From: Puccinia triticina
Lineage: Eukaryota > Basidiomycota > Pucciniomycetes > Pucciniales > Pucciniaceae
Direction of reading: 5' to 3'
NCBI RefSeq assembly: GCF_026914185.1
Contig: NC_070565.1
Coordinates: 7,421,536 to 7,485,535 of the forward strand
DNA length: 64,000 nt
The position numbers were made by a program, and so were the translations under genes. Shown here piece after piece: positions 51,441 to 62,696 of the stretch. The number at the start of each line of letters is the position of its first letter. Position 1 is the first letter of the stretch. Under the pieces are notes generated by a model that worked only from the letters and a program-made list of their open reading frames with translations, was not told the DNA's origin and did not search any database.

Positions 51441-54026
51441 ATGAGTTTACCATTTACGAATTTTTCAGAATTGGAAGACGGATTTGCTCCTCAACAAACC
51501 CCTTCAAGAAATCGATTATTTAACACTTCTACCTGGAACGAACAAAACAATGTACCGCCACCTCCACGAAAAGACAAAGGGAAGGCCCCAGAAGACCAGT
51601 ACAGAGAACAAGAAGGAGAAGATGGATCAGATACAGATACTCCACAGAATGAACCACTTCGGCCAAAAGCAAGAGGATATGGGATGCACAATGTTCGGCA
51701 ACCTGAGGAACCTATGCAACAAGATGAAGATGAAGACGGGCCGGTCAGACAAAGAGAGGCACCAAGAATTATCAAAGACCCGGGATTGTTCTACGATGGG
51801 AGTCATTTTATGAAGTTCTTAACTCGATACAAGCGGATTGCACAGACGTTTCAGGCGACGGATTACGATAAGGCGTTACAGATTGGACGATTTGTAAGGA
51901 CGGAACAGCTGAAGTGTGAACTTGAAGAGATGGACGGATACGAGCAATGCAATTGGAAGAAGTTGCGCAAGGAAATGGTTGAGTTGTGGGGAGAATTGGA
52001 CAAAACGGTTCTGTACACAACAGCAGATTTGATCAAAGTAGCAGAAGAATATACCGCAGACGGGCAATTAACCACTCATCGTCAATACAAAGCATATCTT
52101 GGAAAATTCACCACAATCCTCAAGTACCTTGTCAATAATGAACATATAGCAAAGAAACAGGACGCATCAATGTTGTTTTTAAGCGCCTTTTCAAGAGAAA
52201 GCCAGAAGAACATCAGACGATCATTAGTCAGCCAAGGAAGATTGCCCCGAGGGAAGGATGGGAGCAGTAAACCTCCACTTTGGAACCACCTTACCGAGGC
52301 AGCAGAGTTAGAAATTCATGCGGAAGAACATGGATACGTTGACGTCAAAAATTTTGCGGAGTCCAATCAAGTAATGCAAAGAAGCCTGGATGCGCAAAAA
52401 GGAGACAGTCGACGCCGGGAGAAGATGATTGCAGATGCGCCAACCCCACAAGCTGTGGAAAAGAAGTTTCAAGAGATGGCCCAAGAAATAACATTATTGC
52501 GACAGCAAGTACGAGGGTTGGGACCAGCTACATACAATCAGAACCAATCAGTGGATAGGCCTTCAGAACGATCCGAATTTTCTCGTGACAATGCTAGACC
52601 CTTGGCACCCCTTTACGAACACCAAATCTGTTATTATTGCCATTGAGAAGGCCATGCCACTTTGAGATGCACTGAGTTGGCAAAAGATGAATCGCAAGGC
52701 TTAGTAAAACGAAGCGCCAGTGGCAGAGAATGGTACTTACCAAATGGACAACATATACCATGGAATCCGACAAGACCAATTCGAACCGTAGTAGCCAGCG
52801 CCTCAGCTGATCCTAAAATGCAAGAAGCTGCAACAGAATCCAGGAGTGCCACAGGAAATCAGGTTCAACCAGTCGTGAAATCATCTGCGCAGACAATCAA
52901 ATGGCAAATGCCCGCTCTTGGTGCAGAAAGTTTTTTGAAGGCTCACCCAATGACTTGGTCGGAAGCACAGAAGGGAAGAAGGAGTGTGAGAATCCAGGAA
53001 CCGGATGGGAATGAACGAACGGGCGATGACGAGCAAATGGACGTGGACACGGAGGACGGAGTTGAGACGTCGGTACGCGGAACGGCACGGAAACCGGTCG
53101 AGAAGATTTGGAGCAAGGACAAAGGGGTGGTAGGAAAGGCAAAGGATGTAGGACCTGAAGAAACGCTCCTCCAAGAATTGGACAATGTCAAGATTCCAAC
53201 AACATTTGCTCAGCTCACGGCAATCTTATCCGCATACACTGCACAACTCATTGCCAAGTTACAAGGAAGGTTACCAGAGAAATCCAACACTACTTACATG
53301 GTACCAGAAGCAGCAAAGGTTGCAGCCATGGAACTTAACCCAGAAGAAGAAGAAAGAGATCCCTGTTATTACAGTTGCGCTCTAGGATATGTCTCAGCAG
53401 AAATCAACAGGTCAAAAATCTATTTAATGATAGATTCTGGCTCAATGGTAAATGTCATACCCACCTCAGTTGCACAGGCATTGGACCTCAAAGTTGTATC
53501 CGTGGACATCCCAATGAAAGGTGTTGGGGGAGCTAGATGTGACATCAAAGGAGTCGTAGAAAATTGTTTGGTGTCGATAGGGAGATTTTCCGGTCCGGCA
53601 AATTTATTCGTCTCACCAAAAGTGCAAGACTGCATTTTAGGGCCGCCTTTTCTCTTTGATTACGAATGCACCCTGGGATATCACGAAACTGGTGAAACAC
53701 TCACTTTCTCAGGAACAAAGGGAAGGAAGGTATCAGTACCACTTGCAAGAATCGGTCAAGGAAGGGGGTGGAATAACATGAAAGACCTGGGTACAAACAG
53801 CTTGAAGCCAGCAAAAACTCAGATTGTGGCAAAGCCTCTTATTCACATTCCTGACATTCAGTTAAAAAACAACTCACTTTCACTAGTCAAGCAAGGACAA
53901 ATTCAAAAACCTGGATTTCTGGGTTGGCTACGAGCAGTACTTAAAATTTTCAAAACTCTAGTACCAGCCTGCCATCCCTGGGTACCGCGGGCACCTTACC
54001 TCTTGCCTCATTTGGCTGGGAGGTAA
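51441..54026 (+). pseudogene. gag: Gag-protease ORF with in-frame TGA in the zinc knuckle
   Basis: One frame runs from ATG 51441 to a stop at 54026, broken only by TGA at 52644-52646. The capsid-like part has 'DGSHFMKFLTRYKRIAQTFQ', 'CNWKKLRKEMVELWG' and 'YLGKFTTILKYLV'. The TGA occupies the fifth position of a CCHC knuckle: CYYCH, stop, then EGHATLRC, with the C-x2-C-x4-H-x4-C spacing kept if the stop is one residue. The second half carries an aspartic protease ('KIYLMIDSGSMVNVIPTSVA', 'LGPPFLFDYECTLG'). No reverse transcriptase follows; sequence dissolves into minisatellite at about 54040. RIP-like or CpG decay of CGA to TGA is the simplest explanation, with readthrough the alternative. Confidence 0.85.
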
Positions 54027-54084
54027 CAAGGTGTAGTCCCAGGGTACCCCAGCCATAACATTAGGATATCCCAAACCAACTGAA

Positions 54085-54450
54085 AATCGACATTGCCTTA
54101 CCTCGAGGTAACCCAAAGTGTTACCCAGGTAACCAAAAGTGGTACCCAGGTAACCAAAAGTAGTACTCAGGTAAGCAAAAGTAGTACCCAGGTAAACCCA
54201 GGTAACCAAACTTTTCACCCAGGTAACTTAAGGTGTTACCCAGGTAACCAAAGGTGTTACCCTTCCAACCAAATTTGTTACCCAGGTGACCAAAGGTGTT
54301 ACCCAGGTAACCAAAGGTTTTACCTGGGTAACCAAAGGTTTTACCCAGGTAACCAAAGGTGTTACCCAGGTAAACACAGGTGTTACCCAGGTAAACACAG
54401 GTGTTACCCAGGTAACCAAAGGTGTTACACAGGTAATCAGAAGTGTGAAC
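54085..54450. repeat. 21-bp minisatellite (GTTACCCAGGTAACCAAAGGT)n, palindromic core
   Basis: About 17 copies of a 21-bp unit containing GTTACC..GGTAAC, so each unit is partly self-complementary. Some copies vary (tacctgggtaacc, taaacacag). It abuts the truncated gag-protease frame on the left and the 159-bp satellite on the right. Confidence 0.85.
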
Positions 54451-54456
54451 TGGGAT

Positions 54457-56786
54457 TCATATGATTGATCTTTTTGGTGGAGGAGTGAGAGGAGAGATTC
54501 TGCCAAAGTCCAGTCACGGAATTAGCAGATCCGCAACTGGATGCCTGGTTTTGCCGGACCGGGGTGTGGGTGGTTGATTGCATAAAAAAATAGGCATTTT
54601 TATGGAGCTAGACACATGATTTATGTTTTTGGCGGAGTAGTGATTCTGCCAAAGTCCAGTCGCGGAATAAGCAGAATCCGCGACTGGATGCCTGGTTTGG
54701 CCGGACCACATGCATGACCAGGGTGCGGGTGGTTGATTACATAAGAGAATGGGCATTTTTATGGATCCAGTGATATGATTTATGTTTTTGGCGGAGGAGT
54801 GATTCTGCCAAAGCCCAGTCGCGGAATTAGCAGAATCCGCAACTGGATGCCTGGTTTGGCCGGACCACCTGCTTGACCGGGGTGTGGGTGGTTGATTACA
54901 TAAAAAAATAGGCATTTTTATGGAGCTAGACACATGATTTATGTTTTTGGCGGAGTAGTGATTCTGCCAAAGTCCAGTCGCGGAATAAGCAGAATCTGCG
55001 ACTGGATACCTGGTTTGGCTGGACCACATGCATGACCGGGGTGTGGGTGGTTGATTATATAAAAAAATAGGCATTTTTATGGAGCTAGTCACATGATTTA
55101 TGTTTTTGCCGGGGTAGTGATTCTGCCAAAGTCCAGTCGCGGAATAAACAGATTCCGCGACTGGATGCCTGGTTTAGCCGGACCACATGCATGACCAGGG
55201 GGCGGGTGGTTGATTACATAAAAAAATAGGCATTTTTATGGATCCAGTGATATGATTTATGTTTTTGGCGGAGGAGTGATTCTGCCAAAGCCCAGTCGCG
55301 GAATTAGCAGAATCCGCAACTGGATGCCTGGTTTGGCCGGACCACCTGCTTGACCGGGGTGTGGGTGGTTGATTACATAAAAAAATAGACATTTTTATGG
55401 AGCTAGACACATGATTTATGTTTTTGGCGGAGTAGTGATTCTGCCAAAGTCCAGTCGCGGAATAAGCAGAATCCGCGACTGGATACCTGGTTTGGCTGGA
55501 CCACATGCATGACCGGGGTGTGGGTGGTTGATTATATAAAAAAATAGGCATTTTTATGGAGCTAGTCAAATTATTTATGTTTTTGCCGGGGTAGTGATTC
55601 TGCCAAAGTCCAGTCGCGGAATAAGCAGATTCCGCGACTGGATGCCTGGTTTAGCCGGACCACATGCATGACCAGGGTGCGGGTGGTTGATTACATAAAA
55701 AAATAGGCATTTTTATGGATCCAGTGATACGATTTATGTTTTTGGCGGAGAGTGATTCTGCCAAAGCCCAGTCGCGGATTAGCAGAATCCGCAACTGGAT
55801 GCCTGGTTTGGCCGGACCACCTGCTTGACCGGGGTGTGGGGGGTTGATTACATAAAAAAATAGGCATTTTTATGGAGCTAGACACATGATTTATGTTTTT
55901 GGCGGAGTAGTGATTCTGCCAAAGTCCAGTCGCGGAATAAGCAGAATCCGCGACTGGATACCTGGTTTGGCCGGACCACATGCATGACCGGGGTGTGGGT
56001 GGTTGATTATATAAAAAAATAGGCATTTTTATGGAGCTAGACACATGATTTATGTTTTTGGCGGAGTAGTGATTCTGCCAAAGTCCAGTCGCGGAATAAG
56101 CAGAATCCGCGACTGGATACCTGGTTTGGCTGGACCACATGCATGACCGGGGTGTGGGTGGTTGATTATATAAAAAAATAGGCATTTTTATGGAGCTAGT
56201 CACATGATTTATGTTTTTGCCGGGGTAGTGATTCTGCCAAAGTCCAGTTGCGGAATAAGCAGATTCCGCGACTGGATGCCTGGTTTGGCCGGACCACATG
56301 CATGACCAGGGTGTGGGTGGTTGATTACATAAAAAAATAGGCATTTTTATGGAGCTAGATACATGATTTATGTTTTTGGTGGAGTAGTGATTCTGCCAAA
56401 GTCCAGTTGCGGAATAAGCAGAATCCGCGACTGGATGCCTGGTTTGGCCGGACCACATGCATGACCGGGGTGCGGGGGGTTGATTAAATAAAAAAATAGG
56501 CGTTTTTATGGATCCAGTCATATGATTTATGTTTTTGGCGGAGGAGTGATTCTGCCAAAGCCCAGTCGCGGAATTAGCAGAATCCGCGACTGGATGCCTG
56601 GTTTGGCCGGACCACCTGCTTGACCGGGGTGTGGGTGGTTGATTACTTAAAAAAATAGGCATTTTTATGGAGCTAGACACATGATTTATGTTTTTGGCAG
56701 AGTAGTGATTCTGCCAAAGTCCAGTCGCGGAATAAGCAGAATCCGCGACTGGATGCCTGGTTTGGCCGGACCACATGCATGACCGG
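54457..56786. repeat. 159-bp satellite array, left block (~14.7 copies)
   Basis: 'gattctgcc' recurs at 54642, 54801, 54960, 55119 and 55278, a constant 159 bp. Each monomer carries CCAGTCGCGGA and its inverse TCCGCGACTGG about 10 bp apart, plus AT-rich 'ataaaaaaatagg'. Diagnostic variants (gagctagacacatg, gagctagtcacatg, gatccagtgatatg) recur every three monomers, giving a ~477-bp higher-order unit. As 159 is a multiple of three, long open frames arise automatically. Confidence 0.95.
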
Positions 56787-58237
56787 TGTAGGAACTCTTG
56801 TGGGACACTAAATGTTTATTGGGTGAAAATATCCTCTGAGGGGGAAATAAATTGCTAATAGGTTGAAAGGCTATTACAACTTACGGGTGGTTTGAAAGAC
56901 CTGCCCCTCTAATGGTACTATGCAAATAACTAAGAGTCTTGTAATCAATATTTATAAAGATGTGGCTGATTCCAAGATAGATCTTACTTTTGTATAGTAA
57001 TCTCTATCAGACCTAGATTCCTCAAATCACTATTCTTGCAGATCTGTTACAACTTCTGATGCTGGAGGGATAATGTAATCCAGTGGGATCAATTATGTAA
57101 AATACAATTGTTGTTGATGTTGGGTTGTTGATGAGAAGGTTGGTAATGATCTCTTCCTTAAGCAATCTCTTGATAAGGCACTTTAATCAATACTAGAGCT
57201 CCTGGTTGCTACTACACTACTACTACTTGTTATAATTGTTGTTGATGAAGTTGGTAATAATCTCTTCCTTAACAATCTCTTGATAAGGCACTTTAATTAC
57301 TACTAGAGCTCCTGACTACTACTACTACTACTGACTCAAACTTAACACTACCACTACCACTACCACTACCACTAAAATACCACTAAACTACCACTGTAAC
57401 TAAACTAACCACTGTGACCAAACCTCTGTAGGCTGATCGCAACACTAACTAACTACCGTAACTAACTAACCACTGTGACCAAACCTCTGTAGGCTGATGG
57501 GGAAAAGTCTGATGAGGGGAGAAAGGGCCTTCTTATATATTGAAGGGTGAGGGATTTTTGCTCCAGGGAAGCTCCCCATGAGGGATTATTGCTGCAGGGG
57601 ATCTCAACTACACAGCCTCTCATGCATTTACTGCGCTGCATGTACAAACAACAAGGGGTTTATGCTGCAGGAGACACTCAACTACACAGCATCTGCATGC
57701 GTGTGCTGCACTGCCTTACAAACAATGAGGGATTTATGCTGCAGGAGACGCCTCCTGTACATCTTATCTACCTGCATATGATGTGCTTCATGTACAAACA
57801 ATGAGAGATTTATGCTGCAGGAGACACTTCCTGTACAGCTTATCTGCCTGCATATGCTGTGCTACATGTACAAACAATGAGGGATTTATGCTGCGGGAGA
57901 CACTTCCTGTACAGCTTATCTACCTGCATATGCTGTACTATGCGTACAAACAATGAGGGATATATGCTGCATGAGGCGCTTGAGCTACACAGCACTTTCA
58001 TGCATGTACTGCGCTGCATGATGTCATGTGTTGCTATGCAACCAAGCCATCTTCCATCCTCTTCCACACACTCTGCATCCACTGTCTAACCTGTTCCATT
58101 CCCAATGTTGGGGGTCAAGGCCTCTCCTCCCATCTTGCTCCTTCTTCCCTTCTTCCCCCGCACTGTATTACACACTCCCTATACTATAATACTTCTGCAA
58201 TGTGCTTTTGGCATTGTCACGCATATGGAACACCACA
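56787..58237 (-). repeat. Solo LTR inside the satellite (1451 bp)
   Basis: Starts TGTAGGA and ends CCACA. Flanked by CCGG (56783-56786 and 58238-58241); deleting it restores a normal monomer junction. Nearly identical to the LTRs of the 13.8-kb element in the first ~650 bp, and diverged with repeated 'atgagggatttatgctgcaggagac' units after about 57540. Confidence 0.95.
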
Positions 58238-60160
58238 CCGGGGTGCGGGTGGTTGATTACTTAAAAAAATAGGCATTTTTATGGATCCAGTGATATGATT
58301 TATGTTTTTGGTGGAGTAGTGATTCTGCCAAAGTCAAGTCGCGGAATTAGCAGAATCCTCGACTGGATGCCTGGTTTGGCCGGACCACCTGCATGACCGG
58401 GGTAAGGGTAGTTGATTACATAAAAAAATAGAAATTTTTATGGATCCATTCATATGATTTATGTTTTTGGCAGAGTAGTGATTCTGCTACAGTCCAGTCG
58501 CGGAATTAGCAGAATCAGTGACTGGATGCCTGGTTTGGCCAGACCACCTGCATGACCGGGGTAAGGGTGGTTGATTACATAAAAGAATAGACATTTTTAT
58601 GGATCCAGTGATATGATTTATGTTTTTGGCGGAGTAGTGATTCTGCCAAAGTCCAGTCGCGGAATTAGCAGAATCCGCGACTGGATGCCTGGTTTGGCCG
58701 GACCACCTGGATGACCAGGGTGAGGGTGGTTGATGACATAAAAAGTAGAAATTTTTATGGATCCAGTCATATGATTTATGTTTTTGGCGGAGGAGAGATT
58801 CTGCCAAAGTCCAGTCGCGGAATTAGCAGATCCGCAACTGGATGCCTGGTTTGGCCGGACCACCTGCTTGACCGGGGTGTGGGTGGTTGATTACATAAAA
58901 AAAATAGGCATTTTTATGGAGCTAGACACATGATTTATGTTTTTGGCGGAGTAGTGATTCTGCCAAAGTCCAGTTGCGGAATTAGCAGAATCCGCGACTG
59001 GATGCCTGGTTTGGCCGGACCACCTGGATGACCAGGGTGAGGGTGGTTGATGACATAAAAAATAGGCATTTTTATGGATCCAGTCATATGATTTATGTTT
59101 TTGGCGGAGTAGTGATTCTGCCAAAGTCCAGTTGCGGAATTAGCAGAATCCGCAACTGGATGCCTGGTTTGGCCGGACCACATGCATGACCGGGGTGCGG
59201 GTGGTTGATTACATAAAAAAATAGACATTTTTATGGAGATAGACACATGATTTATGTTTTTGGAGGAGAAGTGATTCTGCCAAAGTCCAGTCGCGGAATT
59301 AGCAGAATCCGCGACTGGATGCCTGGTTTGGCCGGACCACATGCATGACCGGGGTGAGGGTGGTTGATTACATAAAAAAATAGGCATTTTGATGGATCCA
59401 GTGATATGATTTATGTTTTTGGCGGAGTAGTGATTCTGCCAAAGTCCAGTCGCGGAATTAGCAGAATCCGCAACTGGATGCCTGGTTTAGCCGGACCGCC
59501 TGCATGACCGGGGTAAGGGTGGTTGATTACATAAAAAAATAGACATTTTTATGGATCCCGTGGAGGACTTCCCGTCGATCTGGAAATCCAGATCTGAGCC
59601 GCCAGATTTCAGATTTCGCAGGGAAATCTTGGTCCCCAAAGCTCCCCGAAGGGATCCAGAGTTCCAGATTCCAGATTCCCCTGCAAAATCTGGAATTCCA
59701 GATTTATTCAAAGTTGACGGGAAGTCCTCCAGTGATATGATTTTTGATTTTGGCGGAGTAGTGATTCTGCCAAAGTCCAGTCACGGAATTAGCAGAATCC
59801 GCGACTGGATGCCTGGTTTGGCCAGACCACCTGCATGACCGGGGTGAGGGTAGTTGATTATATAAAAAAATAGACATTTTTATTCATCCAGTGATATGAT
59901 TTATGTTTTTGGTGGAGTAGTGATTCTGCCAAAGTCCAGTCGCGGAATTAGCAGAATCCTCGACTGGATGCCTGGTTTGGCCGGACCACCTGCATGACCG
60001 GGGTGAGGGTAACTGATTACATAAAAAAATACGCATTTTTATGGATCCGGTCATACGATTTTAGTTTCTGGCGGAGTAGTGATTCTGCCAAAGTCCAGTC
60101 GCGGAATTAGCAGAATCCGCGACTGGATGCCTGGTTTGGCCAGACCACCTGCATGACCGG
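58238..60160. repeat. 159-bp satellite array, right block (~11 copies)
   Basis: Continuation of the left block with the same monomer and inverted repeat. Higher-order order is less regular and gatcc-type monomers predominate. Contains a 171-bp insertion (59561-59731). Confidence 0.95.
59561..59731. mobile_element. Short fold-back insertion in satellite
   Basis: Terminal inverted repeats TGGAGGACTTCCCGTCGA and TTGACGGGAAGTCCTCCA interrupt a monomer between 'ggatcc' and 'gtgatatg'. The interior contains further inverted words (atctggaaatccagat). The terminal motif also occurs in the fold-back at 8188-8600, so the two are probably one family. Confidence 0.8.
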
Positions 60161-61569
60161 TGTAGGGACTCCAAAGGGATGGATGAGTGGTAATCAAAAT
60201 TCCGTTGAGGGGGAGATAAGTTGTGAATAGGTTGAAAACCTATTACAATTTACGGGTGGTTTGAAAGACCTGCCCCTCTGATGGTACTATGCAAATAACC
60301 AAGAGTCTTGTAATCAATATTTAAATGGTGTGGCTGATTCCAAAGATAGCTGTTACTTTTGTATAGTAATCTCTATCTGACCTAGATCACTTGCACCAAT
60401 AGTTGAGGTGAATCTTTTGTAACTTGGTTTAACGTGGTGGGTGCGATAAAGTTTGATATATGTTGTAAGAATTTGTGATGTTAAATTGCTGACACTATGT
60501 TGTTATAAATAATCTGTTACAAAGTAAATATATATATATATGGGTTGGATGTTGGTTGTTGGTTGGTTGGTTGTTGGTTCTACTACTGTTCTTAACACCC
60601 ACTACAGTTCTCTACACTAATCCACTACTAATAACCACAATAAAACAGACCTTCCTAGGCTGCTACAAACTAAAACTAACCACAGTGACCAAACCTTTAT
60701 AGGCTGATGGGGAAAAAGAAAATTATGGTGGGGAGAGGCCCTCCTTTTATGTTGGAGGATGACGGATTTCTGCTGCAGGAAGCTCCTTGTGAGGGATTTC
60801 TGCTGCAGAGGTTCTCACCTACACAGCCTTTCTACACAGCCACAAATACAAACAACACAGCTTTGCTGTGCTAGATACACTTTAAATCCACAGCCAAACA
60901 TCTATGATATACAAACTAACAAACAAATACACAGCCTTCAGATAGATACCTTCTAACTCCACCTCCAAACAACACAGCCTCCTGATAGATACCTTCTAAC
61001 TCCACCTCCAAACAACACAGCCTTCTGATAGAATCTTCCCTGAACAAACAAATACAAAGACTCCAGCCAAAGACGCTGTGCAGCCTGTGTTAGATACCTT
61101 CTATCTCCACCTCCCAAACAACACAGCCTCCTGAGAGATGGTTCCATGACCAAACCTTCCTAGAATGCAAGTACCCTTTCCTGTCCAGAATTATGGGGGT
61201 CTGGGGCTCTCCTCCTCTGCCTCCTGTTCCTTCCTTTCTTCCTTCCCTGTTGAGACATGTGCTCCCAATACCTTCCACCTCTTCTATTGATAACATCCTT
61301 CCACCTCCCTGCCATCTTACCTAGTCATGGTCCTCCATTCCATCCCTGATCACACCATCCATCCTACATAATCCTAGTCTGCCGTTCCATCCGTGATAAG
61401 GCTATCCATTATCCATCCGTCTGTAATGACTCCATCCCTCACATGTACACATACACTGCTTGTATTATATATAACTTCCTCCTCTTATAATGAATGATAG
61501 CTGTATCTATGCTGTCCCAATACCTCTGCAATGTGCTTTTTGGCATTGTCACGCCAATGGAGCACCACA
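60161..61569 (-). repeat. LTR, 1409 bp, chimeric type
   Basis: The ends and the last ~310 bp match the 10.6-kb element LTR, but the interior (about 60180-61240) is the inverse complement of the solo LTR at 43680-45179. This defines a second LTR variant sharing termini with the first. Confidence 0.9.
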
Positions 61570-62365
61570 TCCCCCCCCAACTTAATGCTGTCCACAGCAT
61601 TCGTGACAAATGCCAAAAGAACCATAGCCAATTATTCACCAAAAGAATTGTCCAACAGTTGTGATTTCCGTTCTTCCCAATCTAATATCTTGAGTCCCAT
61701 TTTTGCTGTGTCCAATAGTTATTTTCCTCCTATACCAAAGCGCCAGTTGAAATAAGGTATTCTAAAATTAGTGATTCATCTCCCCTTCCTACAACTAGTC
61801 CAATTCCAAGTTCCAAATGTCTAAATTCACCACTACATCTTAACTGTAATCCCTGTTGTTGTTCTGTGACATCCATCCATGATCCAGTATAAGACAAAAA
61901 AAAAAAAAATCCCAATCCTATCTTTCTTCCTCTCCACACCAATGACATTGTTCCAAGGAAAAAGCCAGTTTATTCCGCAAAAGGTTGTTGAAAAGCAGTA
62001 TTTAATAAGATCCGGCCTATTTCATCCTTCCCTCCTGATACCTGCTCAATCTGATTCTACAAATTTTTCCAGTCCTGATGCCCGCAATCGATGAACCCCG
62101 CTAATCCAAAATACTCTTGTTTTGCCCTGTTGTTTTGCTATAAAATTCCAAGTCCTATTCCACCCCATCCATTTTGCCCGCTAGTATCTTCCTGTTCCAA
62201 ACGTCCGTCCGTCCATTTTCCTATCCTTTGAATATCCCAATGATTGTAACCTCTAATGACTGACTACTCTTCATACTAGAAAAAGGTAACTTGTTTTCAA
62301 ATTGGCCCACCCTATTCCCTCAGCTAAACAAGGGAAACTGTTTGCCTACCAAATGCTTTCCAATA
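60161..62365 (-). mobile_element. Truncated LTR element: 3' LTR plus 3' internal end
   Basis: The LTR (60161-61569) starts TGTAGGG and ends CCACA. It is followed by the purine tract (C-run on +) and ~795 bp nearly identical to 12206-12998. Homology stops at 'gctttccaatat' near 62365, just short of where pol would end, and subtelomeric DNA follows. The left target flank is CCGG in the satellite, and the right flank is lost by truncation. Confidence 0.9.
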
Positions 62366-62540
62366 TATTCTATATACCAAGTCTTGAAATATAAAAAATG
62401 CTTGAATTTGTATGCCTAAAACTGTCCATGATATTCTGTGGTCCTCAAATTTTGATCTGTAATTCCATATTGCGCTTGTTGTTGAATTTCCCGTTCATAG
62501 CAGTTTGAATCTCATGCCAAGGAGCCAAATATATGTATAC
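62366..62540. other. Subtelomeric DNA, nothing recognised
   Basis: Unique-looking AT-rich sequence between the truncated LTR element and the 30-bp minisatellite. Confidence 0.4.
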
Positions 62541-62544
62541 ACAT

Positions 62545-62696
62545 AGCAATTTCATCTCTTGCTGAGGAGACATGAGCAGTTTTGTCTCTTGCTGAGGAGA
62601 AAGTAGGTAGTTTTACCTCTTACCAAGGAGGCCTAGGCAGTTTTACCTCTTGCCAAGGAGGCCTAGGCAGTTTTACCTCTTGCCAAGGAGGCCTAG
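62545..62696. repeat. 30-bp minisatellite ('cctcttgccaaggaggcctaggcagtttta')
   Basis: About five units. The copies at 62631 and 62661 are identical and spaced 30 bp; the left copies are more diverged. Each unit contains a CCTN.AGG-type inverted motif (gcctaggc). Confidence 0.85.

Noticed and set aside
54085..54450. CRISPR-like regularly spaced repeat
   Set aside because: Contiguous 21-bp tandem units with no spacers, in a eukaryotic subtelomere.
54514..56776. Long minus-strand open frames (up to 361 codons) with a repeated 'MPIFLCNQPP' motif
   Set aside because: They follow the 159-bp satellite, whose length is a multiple of three, so an open frame in one monomer stays open in all. No start context, and the frames break with monomer indels.
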